NCBI RefSeq assembly: GCF_030160715.1
Contig: NZ_BSOW01000011.1
Coordinates: forward strand, 186,001 to 250,000
DNA from: Bradyrhizobium iriomotense
GTDB taxonomy: Bacteria > Pseudomonadota > Alphaproteobacteria > Rhizobiales > Xanthobacteraceae
DNA length: 64,000 nucleotides
Direction of reading: 5' to 3'
Within the stretch, counting starts at the first letter, position 1. The number at the start of each line of letters is the position of its first letter. The position numbers were made by a program, and so were the translations under genes. Positions 17,355 through 29,617 of this stretch are shown here, one piece after another. Below the pieces are notes generated by a model, which saw only the letters and a list, made by a program, of their open reading frames with translations, was not told where the DNA came from and did no database searches.

Positions 17355-18167
17355 ATGAGCGGCGCACGCGGAAGCGCGCTTGCGATTTTGCGCGGCCAGA
17401 TCGAGCGCATCGAGACGTCGGAGGCCGCGCATCGTCGCGATCGCGTGGCGCTCGGCCACCCGGAAGCCGACCTTGCACTCCAAGGTGGCCTCGCGCGCGC
17501 GGCGATCCACGAAGTGTTTTGTGCTGGGCCTCAGGGCACGGCCGCGACGGGCTTTGTCACGGGTCTCGCCGGCCGCGTGACCGCGCGCCGGCCGCTGCTG
17601 TGGGTGCGGCAGGATTTTTCGGATGTCGAGGCGGGTGCGCTGTCGATGAGCGGGCTTGCCGAGCTCGGTCTCGATCCGCGCCGCGTGGTGATGGTGCGTG
17701 CTGCCGATGTCGAGAGCGCGCTGCGGACGTCAGCCGATGCGCTTGCCTGCGATGCGCTGGGCGCCGTCGTGCTCGAGCTCTGGGGCGAGACGAAACAGTT
17801 CGATCTCGTGGCGAGCCGCAAGCTGACGCTTGCAGCCCAGGCTTCCGGTGTGACCGGGCTGCTGCTGCGGATGGCGGCAAACCCTCTGCCGTCGACCGCG
17901 GAAACCAGATGGATGTTGCGGGCGGCGCATTCGCCGCCGGGACCCGCTTCAATGCCTGCGGCGCTTTGGAGCGCCTGGGGCGCGCCTTGCTTCGATGCCG
18001 AGCTCGTTCGCAATCGCCATGGCCCGGTCGGCCGATGGATCATGGAATGGAAATGTGATGAGTGCCTGTTCAGCGAACCGTCGCCGTATCCTCAGCCTGT
18101 GGCTGCCGCGCCTGCCCATCGATCGCATCAAGCGGGTGTTCTCGGCGATCGGCGGAGAGCTAGCTAA
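17355..18167 (+). CDS. imuA: ImuA, SOS mutagenesis accessory protein
   Basis: ImuA is the RecA-like partner of ImuB and DnaE2 in damage-induced mutagenesis. The 270-aa protein shows LALQGGLARAAIHEVF, ARRPLLWVRQDFSDVEAG and a Walker-B-like LGAVVLELWG. It ends with the family block FDAELVRNRHGPVGRWIMEWKC. No canonical Walker A lysine motif is seen, as expected for ImuA. The start has AGGAG nine bases upstream. The last 110 bp overlap imuB in another frame. Confidence 0.9.
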   Translation: MSGARGSALAILRGQIERIETSEAAHRRDRVALGHPEADLALQGGLARAAIHEVFCAGPQGTAATGFVTGLAGRVTARRPLLWVRQDFSDVEAGALSMSGLAELGLDPRRVVMVRAADVESALRTSADALACDALGAVVLELWGETKQFDLVASRKLTLAAQASGVTGLLLRMAANPLPSTAETRWMLRAAHSPPGPASMPAALWSAWGAPCFDAELVRNRHGPVGRWIMEWKCDECLFSEPSPYPQPVAAAPAHRSHQAGVLGDRRRAS

Positions 18168-19653
18168 AGATGAGCCGAGCATCGTCGTTGTGAAGGAAAG
18201 CAACGCGCTCGCGATCTACGCGCTCGATGAGGCGGCCGGCCGTTTCGGTCTGCATATCGGCCAGCCGCTCGCCAATGCCCGTGCGATTTGTCCGCAGCTA
18301 AAGGTGTTCGACGCCGATATCGCGGCGGATGCCAGGACGCTCGATGATATCGCCGACTGGTGCGACCGCTTCACGCCGCTGGTGGCGCTCGATCCGCCGC
18401 ATGGCCTCTTCCTCGACATCACCGGCTGCGCGCATCTGTTCGGCGGCGAGGCAAACCTGTTGCAGGCGCTCGTCCGTACGCTGGCGCGGCAGGGTTTTGC
18501 GGTCAGCGCGGCGATCGCCTCGACCTCGATCTGCGCGCGCACGCTGACGCGGCAGGCCTCCGGCAGCATCGTTGCCGATGGCGCGGAGGCGGAAGCGATC
18601 AACCGCTTCCCGGTCTCCGCGCTCGGTGCCGATGACGCCATCACCACGGGCCTGCGCCGCGCCGGCCTGAAGACCATCGGCGATGTCGCTTTGCGCAGCC
18701 CCCATGAGATCACGGCGCGCTTCGGTGCGCGCTTCTCGACGCTGCTCGCGCATGCGCTGGGGCAGGGCGATGCGCCGATCAGCCCGCGAAAACCGCTGCC
18801 TGACTACATCGTGGAAAAACGCTTCGCCGAGCCGATCGCGACCGACACCATGATCGCGATGACGCTGTCGCGGCTCGCGGATACGCTTGTCACCTCCATG
18901 GAGAAGCAGGGCAAGGGCGCGCGGCGGCTGGAGGCTTCCTTCTTCCGCACCGACGGGGTGGTTCGCGCGATCATGGTCGAAACGGGACGCCCGGTGACGC
19001 GAAGCGCAGTCGTCGATCGTCTCTTTCGCGAGCGGCTGGATGCGCTCGCCGATCCCCTCGATCCCGGTTTCGGCTTCGACATGGTCCGTCTCTCGGCGAG
19101 CCGTACCGAGATCGTGGTGCAGGAGCAGCGCGATCTCGATGCGCACGTCCATGACAATGACGAACTCGCCGCGCTGATCGACCGCATCGCCGCGAGGATC
19201 GGAGGAAAACGCGTCGTCGTGCACCTGCCGCAGGATACGCATATCCCGGAGTGCGCCGTACTGGCTGCGTCCGCGCAGCATCATCTCGCCGCCGCCGTGC
19301 AGGCTGAATGGCCATCGCGCGTTGCGAGCGAGCCGCCGCTGCGCCCGTTGCGGCTGTTCGACAGACCGGAACCGATCAAGGTGCCGTTCGCGACCGTGCC
19401 TGACGGCGCGCCGCACCAATTCACCTGGCGCCGCGCGCTGCATGCGGTGGTGCGGGTGGAAGGGCCCGAGCGCATCGCGATGGAATGGTGGCGGCAGGAC
19501 GGCAAGCAGCTCACGCGGGATTACTTTCGCGTCGAGGATGCCGAAGGCCTGCGGTTCTGGATCTTTCGCGATGGTCTCTACGACAGCGAGCTCGTCGACG
19601 AGGAGGGCAGGCCCGTTCCCGCCAACTGGTATGTGCATGGTCTCTTCGCATGA
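18058..19653 (+). CDS. imuB: ImuB, catalytically degenerate Y-family polymerase homologue
   Basis: ImuB is the mutasome hub that brings DnaE2 and ImuA to the beta clamp. The 531-aa protein has the Y-family fold, but the catalytic acids are missing. The first motif reads LSLWLPRLPIDR instead of a D-x-D type, and the third reads PPHGLFLDITGCAHLFGGE without the SIDE Asp-Glu pair. The ATG at 18058 (MSACSANRRRILSLWLPRL) is preferred to the in-frame start at 17995. It overlaps imuA by 110 bp and dnaE2 by ATGA, so all three are coupled. Confidence 0.9.
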   Translation: MSACSANRRRILSLWLPRLPIDRIKRVFSAIGGELAKDEPSIVVVKESNALAIYALDEAAGRFGLHIGQPLANARAICPQLKVFDADIAADARTLDDIADWCDRFTPLVALDPPHGLFLDITGCAHLFGGEANLLQALVRTLARQGFAVSAAIASTSICARTLTRQASGSIVADGAEAEAINRFPVSALGADDAITTGLRRAGLKTIGDVALRSPHEITARFGARFSTLLAHALGQGDAPISPRKPLPDYIVEKRFAEPIATDTMIAMTLSRLADTLVTSMEKQGKGARRLEASFFRTDGVVRAIMVETGRPVTRSAVVDRLFRERLDALADPLDPGFGFDMVRLSASRTEIVVQEQRDLDAHVHDNDELAALIDRIAARIGGKRVVVHLPQDTHIPECAVLAASAQHHLAAAVQAEWPSRVASEPPLRPLRLFDRPEPIKVPFATVPDGAPHQFTWRRALHAVVRVEGPERIAMEWWRQDGKQLTRDYFRVEDAEGLRFWIFRDGLYDSELVDEEGRPVPANWYVHGLFA

Positions 19654-22600
19654 ATACGCCAGCCTATGCCGAGATCGGCATCACCACCAACTTTTCCTTC
19701 CTGCGCGGCGGCTCGGATCCGCGCGCCTATGTGCATCAGGCCGGCATTTTGGGCATTCCCGCGATCGGGATTGCCGATCACAACACGCTTGCCGGCGTGG
19801 TGCGTGCCTACAAAGAACTCGACAATGCGGAGGTGCTGCACAAGCCAAAGCTCCTGATCGGCGCGCGCATCGTCTTCATCGACGGCACGCCCGACATCCT
19901 GGTCTATCCGCGCGACCGCGCCGCTTACGGCCGGCTGTGCCAGCTTCTCACCAGGGGCAAGCGCGGCGACGACATCACGCGGATCGAGAAGGGCGAGTGC
20001 CATCTCACCTTCAATGACCTCCTGGAATTCTCCGAAGGCCAGCTCCTGGTCCTGACGCTGCCGCATCGCTTTGACGCGGCGAAAGTGCTGGACGTTCTCG
20101 CACAACTGAAAGCGAGCTCTGCCTATGGCGTGTGGCTGGCGGCGAGCCTGCTCTATCGCGGCGACGACCGGCGCCGCCTCGCGCGGCTCGATGATCTCGC
20201 GGTGAAGGCAAAGGTGCCGCTGCTCGCGACCAACGAGGTGCTCTATCACCATCCTGCGCGCCGCCCCTTGCAGGACGTGCTGACCTGCATCCGGGAAAAA
20301 ACCACGATCGAGGCGATCGGAAAGAAGCTGGAGGCCAATGCCGAACGCTTCCTGAAAACACCCCGGGAAATGGCGCGGCTGTTTCGCGATTTTCCGGCGG
20401 CGATCGCGGAGACCATGCGCTTTGCAGACGCAATCGACTTCTCGCTCGACCAGCTCAAATACCAATATCCGGACGAGCCGGTGCCGCCGGGCAAGACCGC
20501 GCAAGGGCATTTGGAAGACCTGACCTGGGCGGGCGTGCAGACTTATTTCGGCGGCAAGATCGACGACAAGCTCCGCGCCACCCTGCACAAGGAGCTCGCG
20601 CTGATCGCCGAGTTGAAATACGCGCATTATTTTCTCACCGTGCACGACATCGTCCACTATGCGCGCAGCCAGGACATTCTGTGCCAGGGTCGGGGCTCGG
20701 CGGCGAATTCGGCCGTGTGCTACGTGCTCGGCATCACCTCGGTCGATCCGACCAAGGTCGATCTGCTGTTCGAGCGCTTCATCTCCAAGGAGCGGCTGGA
20801 GCCGCCTGATATCGACGTCGATTTCGAACATTCGCGGCGTGAGGAGGTGATGCAATATGTCTATCGCCGCTACGGCCGCCATCGCGCCGCGATCATCGCC
20901 ACCATCATCCACTACCGTCCACGCAGCGCCATCCGCGATGTCGGCAAGGCGCTCGGCCTGACGGAGGACGTCACCGCGGCGCTCGCCGATACCGTCTGGG
21001 GAAGCTGGGGCAAGGGCCTCAATGACATGCAGGTCAAGCAGGCCGGGCTTGATCCCGACAATCCCATGATCAGCCTCGCGGTCGAGCTTGCGACCGAGCT
21101 GATCGAATTCCCGCGTCATCTCTCGCAGCATGTCGGCGGCTATGTGCTGACCCAGGACCGGCTCGACACCTATGTGCCGATCGGCAATGCCGCGATGGAC
21201 GACCGCACCTTCATCGAATGGGACAAGGACGACGTCGATGCACTCAACATGATGAAGGTCGACGTGCTGGCGCTGGGCATGCTGACCTGCATCCGCAAAT
21301 GCTTTGACCTGATCGACAAGCACAAAGCTGAGCGGTGGGTTCTGGCGAGCGTCCCGCAGGACGATCCCAGGGTTTACGACATGCTGTGCCTCGGGGAATC
21401 GCTCGGCGTGTTCCAGGTCGAGAGCCGCGCGCAGATGAACATGCTGCCGCGCCTGAAGCCGCGGACCTTCTACGATCTCGTCATCGAGGTCGCGATCGTA
21501 CGCCCGGGGCCGATCCAGGGCGACATGGTGCATCCCTACTTGCGGCGGCGAAACGGCCAGGAAAAAGTGAGCTATCCATCGCCGTCACCGGAGCACGGCG
21601 ACAAGGACGAGCTCTATAAGGTGCTGCACAAGACGATGGGCGTGCCCCTGTTCCAGGAGCAGGCGATGCGGATCGCGATCGAGGCGGCAAAATTCACCTC
21701 CGAGGAGGCCAACGGCCTGCGCCGCTCGATGGCGACCTTCCGTAATGTCGGCACCATCGGCAAATACGAGGACAAACTGATCGGTAACATGGTCGCGCGC
21801 GGCTACGCCCTCGACTTCGCCCGAAGCTGTTTCGACCAGATCAAGGGGTTTGGCAGTTACGGCTTTCCGGAGAGCCATGCCGCGAGCTTCGCGCAGCTCG
21901 TCTACATCTCCTCCTGGCTGAAATATTATCATCCCGACGCATTTTGCTGCGGGCTTCTCAACTCCCAGCCGATGGGCTTTTACGCGCCGGCGCAAATCGT
22001 CGGCGATGCCCGCAAGAACGGCATCGAGGTACGCGAGATCGACGTGTCCTACAGCTTTGCGCAGAACACGCTGGAGAACACCGACGGAAAGTACTGCGCC
22101 GTGCGCTTGGGCTTCCGCCAGATCGACGGGTTTCATTGGCTTGACGAGGATGAGGAGGGGCTGAAGAAAGATCAGGCGAAGCGGTGCAACATTCAATACG
22201 TCAGTCAGGAAGACTGGGCCGACCGCATCGTCGCCGCGCGCAACCGCCGGCCCTTCACCTTGCTCGAAGACTTCGCCCGCGATACCGGTCTGCCCAAGCG
22301 TGCGCTGATCCTGCTGGCGGATGCCGATGCGTTCCGCTCGCTCGGGCTCGATCGCCGCGAGGCGCTGTGGCAGGTGCGGCGACTGCCCGACGACGTGCCG
22401 CTGCCGTTGTTCGAGGCGGCGACCGCGCGCGAGCAGCCGGACGAGCACGCCAAGCCGCTGCCGGTGATGCCGCGCCCGGAGCAGGTCGTCGCCGACTACC
22501 AGACCATCCGCCTGTCGCTGAAGGGCCATCCGATGGAGTTCTTGCGCGAGATGTTTACGCGCGAGCGCGTCGTCGCCTGCAAGGACGTCAGTCATGAGAA

Positions 22601-23024
22601 CGAGCGGCGCCGCGTCCGCTGCGCCGGCGTGGTGCTGGTCCGGCAGCGGCCGGGCAGTGCCAGCGGCGTCGTGTTCATGACGCTGGAGGACGAAACCGGC
22701 ATCGCCAATGTCGTGGTGTGGCCGAAGGTGATGGAGCAATACCGCAAGGAGGTGATGGGCGCGCGCCTCATCCTGGTCGAGGGCTACATCCAGAGCAGCC
22801 CCGAAAAGGTAACGCATCTCATCGCGCAGCGGATGGTCGACCGCTCATACGATCTGGTCGGACTTGCCAACGACGCGCTGAGCCGCAAGCACCCGGTGCC
22901 GAATGGATTTGCGCTCGTCGAACCACTCAACGACGACCGCCGCGACCACCTCGATGCGCCCGCGCAAAAAATCCGCCACCCCCGCGACGTCCGCATCCTG
23001 CCGCCGTCGCGGGATTTTCATTGA
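19650..23024 (+). CDS. dnaE2: DnaE2 (ImuC), error-prone DNA polymerase III alpha subunit
   Basis: DnaE2 is the C-family polymerase that does error-prone synthesis across lesions in the SOS response. The 1124-aa protein starts with a PHP domain (YAEIGITTNFSFLRGGSDPR, GIADHNTLAGVVRAY). The polymerase active-site acids are in PPDIDVDFEH near residue 390. HhH and OB-fold regions follow, the latter containing GVVFMTLEDETGIANVVVWP. The ATG at 19650 overlaps the imuB stop; the frame opens 55 codons earlier inside imuB. It is the last gene of the SOS cassette. Confidence 0.95.
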   Translation: MNTPAYAEIGITTNFSFLRGGSDPRAYVHQAGILGIPAIGIADHNTLAGVVRAYKELDNAEVLHKPKLLIGARIVFIDGTPDILVYPRDRAAYGRLCQLLTRGKRGDDITRIEKGECHLTFNDLLEFSEGQLLVLTLPHRFDAAKVLDVLAQLKASSAYGVWLAASLLYRGDDRRRLARLDDLAVKAKVPLLATNEVLYHHPARRPLQDVLTCIREKTTIEAIGKKLEANAERFLKTPREMARLFRDFPAAIAETMRFADAIDFSLDQLKYQYPDEPVPPGKTAQGHLEDLTWAGVQTYFGGKIDDKLRATLHKELALIAELKYAHYFLTVHDIVHYARSQDILCQGRGSAANSAVCYVLGITSVDPTKVDLLFERFISKERLEPPDIDVDFEHSRREEVMQYVYRRYGRHRAAIIATIIHYRPRSAIRDVGKALGLTEDVTAALADTVWGSWGKGLNDMQVKQAGLDPDNPMISLAVELATELIEFPRHLSQHVGGYVLTQDRLDTYVPIGNAAMDDRTFIEWDKDDVDALNMMKVDVLALGMLTCIRKCFDLIDKHKAERWVLASVPQDDPRVYDMLCLGESLGVFQVESRAQMNMLPRLKPRTFYDLVIEVAIVRPGPIQGDMVHPYLRRRNGQEKVSYPSPSPEHGDKDELYKVLHKTMGVPLFQEQAMRIAIEAAKFTSEEANGLRRSMATFRNVGTIGKYEDKLIGNMVARGYALDFARSCFDQIKGFGSYGFPESHAASFAQLVYISSWLKYYHPDAFCCGLLNSQPMGFYAPAQIVGDARKNGIEVREIDVSYSFAQNTLENTDGKYCAVRLGFRQIDGFHWLDEDEEGLKKDQAKRCNIQYVSQEDWADRIVAARNRRPFTLLEDFARDTGLPKRALILLADADAFRSLGLDRREALWQVRRLPDDVPLPLFEAATAREQPDEHAKPLPVMPRPEQVVADYQTIRLSLKGHPMEFLREMFTRERVVACKDVSHENERRRVRCAGVVLVRQRPGSASGVVFMTLEDETGIANVVVWPKVMEQYRKEVMGARLILVEGYIQSSPEKVTHLIAQRMVDRSYDLVGLANDALSRKHPVPNGFALVEPLNDDRRDHLDAPAQKIRHPRDVRILPPSRDFH

Positions 23025-23030
23025 GCTGGT

Positions 23031-23177
23031 TCGCTGCGCTCGCAATGACGAGGCAGGCAATCGTGCGCCACATCTTCAGCCGTCATACCCCGCGAAGGCG
23101 GGGTATCCAGTACGCCGCGGCGTCTCCGTATCCCACGACCGCCTTTGGAATACTGGATCATCCGCTTTCGCGGATGA
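23031..23177. repeat. Intergenic palindromic repeats downstream of dnaE2
   Basis: This stretch has a half-copy of the CGCTCGCAATGACG repeat (about 23036-23051). Two hairpins follow: a perfect 8-bp stem TACCCCGC/GCGGGGTA with GAAG loop (23086-23105), and a perfect 8-bp stem TCATCCGC/GCGGATGA with TTTC loop (23158-23177). The hairpins may also end dnaE2 transcription, although no T-run follows. Confidence 0.7.
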
Positions 23178-23214
23178 TGACAGCGTGCAAAGGGCCCAAG
23201 CAAGGCTTCAACCT

Positions 23215-23502
23215 TCACTCCGGCGCCGCACCGACCGGCGGGCCGCCGGGCGGGCGGTGCAGGAAGGTGAGCGACGCGTAGGCGCCGACCCAGGAGCCGA
23301 TCGCGGCGAAGGCGACATAAGTCGCGTTCTCGGTGTAGCTGATGACGGCGTAGGAGGAGAGCAGGTACCAGATCGCGCTCCAGGTCGCCGCCGGCACGCG
23401 CTTGCGCGCCACCACTGCGGAGGTGAACATGACGTAGACCGCGTCGGTGGCGGCGGTCGCGAGCAACACGGCACCCGCGGTGAGGGGATCGATGGCAGCC
23501 AT
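23215..23502 (-). CDS. Small membrane protein, unknown
   Basis: This 95-aa protein has three hydrophobic segments: GAVLLATAATDAVYVMFTSAVV, WSAIWYLLSSYAVISY and YVAFAAIGSWVGAYASLTFL. The tail is Pro/Gly-rich. I do not recognise a family. The ATG at 23502 is chosen; the frame extends 34 codons upstream through a repeat element. It is convergent with dnaE2 and divergent from the CoA-transferase gene. Confidence 0.7.
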   Translation of the reverse strand: MAAIDPLTAGAVLLATAATDAVYVMFTSAVVARKRVPAATWSAIWYLLSSYAVISYTENATYVAFAAIGSWVGAYASLTFLHRPPGGPPVGAAPE

Positions 23503-23523
23503 TGCAGTCCTTTCCGTGCTAGA

Positions 23524-23571
23524 GAGCATGATCCGGAAAGTGTGAAGCGGTTTTCCGAAAAGACCATGCTC
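23524..23571. repeat. GAGCATG...CATGCTC palindromic intergenic element
   Basis: Inverted ends GAGCATG (23524-23530) and CATGCTC (23565-23571) enclose inner complementary blocks (CCGGAAA and TTTTCCG). This hairpin-forming element is common between genes of Bradyrhizobium and Rhodopseudomonas. Here it lies between divergent genes. Confidence 0.65.
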
Positions 23572-23663
23572 AAACAAATAACCCATGGCGCGATGAGGTT
23601 TCATCCCAATCTCACCGCGCCTTGATGAAAAGCGTCAAGCCAAGCTAACGGGAGCAGGTGGCC

Positions 23664-25064
23664 ATGCAAAGTCCAGCCGATATCCTCCGGAACATCTGGA
23701 CCTCCGCCGGCGGCGATGCCGCCGCGCTCGCGCGCGTGCGGCTGGGCGGCGAGGAGCCGCAAATCCCGTCCTCATTCCGCGTCGCGGCGGCAGGTCAGGT
23801 CAGCATTGCCGCGGCGGGCTTAGCTGCCGCCGAAATCTGGAGGCAGCGCACGGGCGAGGCGCAGGATGTTGCCGTGGACATGCGCCATGCCGTCGTCGAA
23901 TGCCGCTCCGAACGTTACCTGCGTGTCGACGACAAGCCGCCGCCGCCGGCCTGGGACGCGATCGCCGGCGTCTACAAGACCGGCGACGGCCGCTTCGTTC
24001 GCTGCCACACCAACTTTCCCCACCATCGCGACGCCGTCTGCAAGGTGCTCGGTTGCGAGGCTGAGCGCGAAAAGGTGCAGGCCGCACTGATGCAATGGAA
24101 GGGCGAGGATTTCGAGACCGCGGCCTATGCTGCGGGCGGCGTCGTTGCGCTGATGCGTTCCCACAGCGAATGGTCCGCACTGCCGCAGGCGCGTGCGCTG
24201 GCCGAGTTGCCGCTCGTCTCGATCGAGAAGATCGGCGAGGCGCTGCCAAAGCCTTGGCCGAAAGGCGATCGCCCGCTCGCGGGCCTGCGTGTGCTCGATC
24301 TGTCGCGCGTCATCGCAGGGCCTGTTGCTGGCCGCACGCTCGCCGTTCACGGCGCCGATGTGCTGCTGGTGTCCGGCCCCGATCTGCCCGCCATCCCCTG
24401 GCTCACCATCGACACCGGGCGCGGCAAGCTCACGACCTTCATCGAGCTGAAGAGCGATGCGGGCCGCAAGCAGCTCCGTGCGCTGCTCGCGGAAGCCGAC
24501 ATCTTCTCGCAGGGCTATCGCCCGCGCTCTCTCGCCGCGCTCGGCTTTGCGCCGGAAGATGCGGCGCGCATCAATCCCGGCATCGTCTATGTCACGCTTT
24601 CGGCCTACGGCCATTCCGGCCCCTGGGCGGAGCGGCGCGGCTTCGACTCGCTGGTGCAGACCACGACCGGTTTCAACCATGCGGAGGGGCAGGCCGCGGG
24701 CCTCGACGGGCCCAAGGAATTGCCCGCGCAGATGCTCGACCACGCCACCGGCTACCTCATGGCGTTCGGCGCGATGATGGCCAAGGCGCGCCAGGCCCGC
24801 GAGGGCGGTAGCTGGCACGTGCGCGTGTCGCTCGCGCAAACCGGGCGCTGGTTGTGGAATCTCGGCCGGCTCGCAGACGGTCTGAAAACCCCGGATCTTA
24901 CGGGGGCGGCTGTACATCCTGCGTTCATCCAGACCATGCCATCGGGTTTCGGAATGTTGAAAGCGGTGAGCCATTCGGCGATGCTGTCGAAAACCCCGGC
25001 CGTGTGGCAACGACCGGCAATGCCGCTCGGCAGCCACCCGCCGGAATGGCCGAGCCGTAGCTGA
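23664..25064 (+). CDS. CaiB/BaiF family III CoA transferase
   Basis: This is a 466-aa class III CoA transferase. The core motifs are LRVLDLSRVIAGPVAGRTLAVHGADVLLV, YVTLSAYGHSGPWAERRGFDSLVQ and the catalytic Asp in AQMLDHATGYLMAFGAMMA. The N-terminal 200 residues form a second, more divergent domain, as in fused members. The ATG at 23664 follows GGGAGCAG; a GTG six bases earlier is too close to it. The acyl substrate is unknown. The stop codon lies inside the first of three 11-bp-spaced repeats. Confidence 0.88.
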   Translation: MQSPADILRNIWTSAGGDAAALARVRLGGEEPQIPSSFRVAAAGQVSIAAAGLAAAEIWRQRTGEAQDVAVDMRHAVVECRSERYLRVDDKPPPPAWDAIAGVYKTGDGRFVRCHTNFPHHRDAVCKVLGCEAEREKVQAALMQWKGEDFETAAYAAGGVVALMRSHSEWSALPQARALAELPLVSIEKIGEALPKPWPKGDRPLAGLRVLDLSRVIAGPVAGRTLAVHGADVLLVSGPDLPAIPWLTIDTGRGKLTTFIELKSDAGRKQLRALLAEADIFSQGYRPRSLAALGFAPEDAARINPGIVYVTLSAYGHSGPWAERRGFDSLVQTTTGFNHAEGQAAGLDGPKELPAQMLDHATGYLMAFGAMMAKARQAREGGSWHVRVSLAQTGRWLWNLGRLADGLKTPDLTGAAVHPAFIQTMPSGFGMLKAVSHSAMLSKTPAVWQRPAMPLGSHPPEWPSRS

Positions 25065-25089
25065 CACGAAGCTGACATAGAACTGACGT
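25061..25089 (+). promoter_or_regulatory. Triple 11-bp-spaced direct repeat (Pho-box-like)
   Basis: CTGACAC, CTGACAT and CTGACGT start at 25061, 25072 and 25083, each separated by 4 bp. The 7+4 spacing and CTGaCAT sequence match the PhoB/OmpR-type operator layout (PhoB consensus CTGTCAT-N4-CTGTCAT). The site is about 130 bp upstream of the RND efflux operon. Confidence 0.55.
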
Positions 25090-25134
25090 CGCAAAATTTT
25101 AACGCAAACCCAAAGGCGACCTGCGTTTTTTAGG

Positions 25135-25164
25135 TTGTCTGAAATCTCAATTCGGCACTATTAG
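25135..25164 (+). promoter_or_regulatory. Candidate promoter of the RND efflux operon
   Basis: TTGTCT (25135-25140) and TATTAG (25159-25164) are separated by 18 bp, 56 bp upstream of the adaptor gene. This is only a weak sigma-70-like match. Confidence 0.3.
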
Positions 25165-25219
25165 CGCGACCGATGAGGCAGTCATTTTGCTGAATTCATC
25201 GCGAGAATGACCGGGCCCC

Positions 25220-26464
25220 ATGTTAGTCAAAAATACCAAGCAATTGCAGGTATTTACGAAGAAGCGGCTGATCGCGTCCGTAGTTTTACTGACGCTCGCC
25301 GGCGGCGCTGCCTATGCCTACCTCTATGCGGGGGGCAAGGAAAAGAACCACTCGGAAGTCTCCAGCCAGTCGCGCAAGAACGCGCAGAACTTCATGCCGA
25401 CGCCGTCCGAATGGGCGACACTGTCGATCGAGCCCGTGAAGCAAAAGACCTTCCGCGCCGAATATGTCACCGAAGGCAAGGTCGCGGTCGACGAGGACCG
25501 CTCGACGCCAGTCTTCTCGCCCTATGCGGGCAGGGTCACCAAGCTGCTCGTGAAGCCCGGCGAGAGCGTCAAGCAGGGTCAACCCCTGTTCTTGATCGAG
25601 GCTGCCGATACCGTGCAGGCCCAGAACGATTTCATCGCGGCGATGACGTCGCAGAACAAGGCTAAATCGTCGCTCGAGCTCGCCGACATCCAGTTCAAGC
25701 GCGCCAAGGATCTCTATGAAGGCCACGCCGTTCCGCTGAAGGATTATCAGCAGGCGGAGGCGACCCAGGTCCAGGCGCAGAACGACATGCGCTCCTCGGT
25801 GACGGCGCTGGAGGCCGCGCGCAACAAGCTGCGCATCCTCGGCTTCACCGACGAGTCGATCAAGGCATTCGGGGACAAGGGCAGCATCAATCCGGAGATC
25901 ACGATTTACGCGCCGATCTCGGGCACGGTCGTGCAGCGCAAGATCGGCCCTGGCCAATATGTCAGCGCGGGCGCCAGCGATCCGGTGTTCGTGATCGGCG
26001 ATCTCTCGACCGTGTGGCTCACGGCCTTTGTGCGCGAGAGCGATGCCGCCTCAGTCTGCGTCGATCAGGACATTACCGTGAATGTGATGGCGCTGCCGGG
26101 CCGCCCCTTCACCGCCAAGATCAATTACGTCGCCGCCGCGATCGACCCCAACACCCGCCGCCTTCTGGTCCGCGCCACCATCGACAACAAGGAAGGCCTG
26201 CTCAAGCCCGAGATGTTCGCCAACGTGACGATCTATTCGGCCGGCGGTCGTGGGGCGCCGGCAGTGCCGAAGCAGGCTTTGATCTATGAAGGTGACCAGG
26301 TCCGCATCTGGGTCGCGCGCGAGGACAAGTCGGTCGAGCTGCGCCAGATCAAGATCGGGCTCGTCAACGGCGATCTCGTCGAAGTCACAAGCAATCTGAA
26401 ACCGGGCGAACAGATTGTCACCAAGGGCAGCCTGTTCATCGATCGCGCGGCCTCCGGCAGCTAA
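25220..26464 (+). CDS. RND efflux periplasmic adaptor (membrane fusion protein)
   Basis: This 414-aa HlyD/CusB/CzcB-type adaptor links the inner-membrane RND pump to an outer-membrane channel. An N-terminal membrane anchor is at about residues 13-34 (LIASVVLLTLAGGAAYAYLYAG). Two lipoyl half-motifs follow (GRVTKLLVKPGESVKQGQPL and APISGTVVQRKIGPGQYVSAG), with a coiled-coil hairpin between (residues 140-205). A beta-barrel/MP domain ends the protein. The pump gene follows after 32 bp. No outer-membrane partner is adjacent; the TolC-like protein at 45.7 kb is one candidate. Confidence 0.9.
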   Translation: MLVKNTKQLQVFTKKRLIASVVLLTLAGGAAYAYLYAGGKEKNHSEVSSQSRKNAQNFMPTPSEWATLSIEPVKQKTFRAEYVTEGKVAVDEDRSTPVFSPYAGRVTKLLVKPGESVKQGQPLFLIEAADTVQAQNDFIAAMTSQNKAKSSLELADIQFKRAKDLYEGHAVPLKDYQQAEATQVQAQNDMRSSVTALEAARNKLRILGFTDESIKAFGDKGSINPEITIYAPISGTVVQRKIGPGQYVSAGASDPVFVIGDLSTVWLTAFVRESDAASVCVDQDITVNVMALPGRPFTAKINYVAAAIDPNTRRLLVRATIDNKEGLLKPEMFANVTIYSAGGRGAPAVPKQALIYEGDQVRIWVAREDKSVELRQIKIGLVNGDLVEVTSNLKPGEQIVTKGSLFIDRAASGS

Positions 26465-26496
26465 TCCGCGGCCGGCGCAAAGAAAAACCAATCTGA

Positions 26497-29613
<3,117 letters not shown>

Positions 29614-29617
29614 TCCC

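Noticed and set aside
19578..21533. Minus-strand frame of 651 aa opposite dnaE2
   Set aside because: Complement of conserved polymerase codons; no family features.
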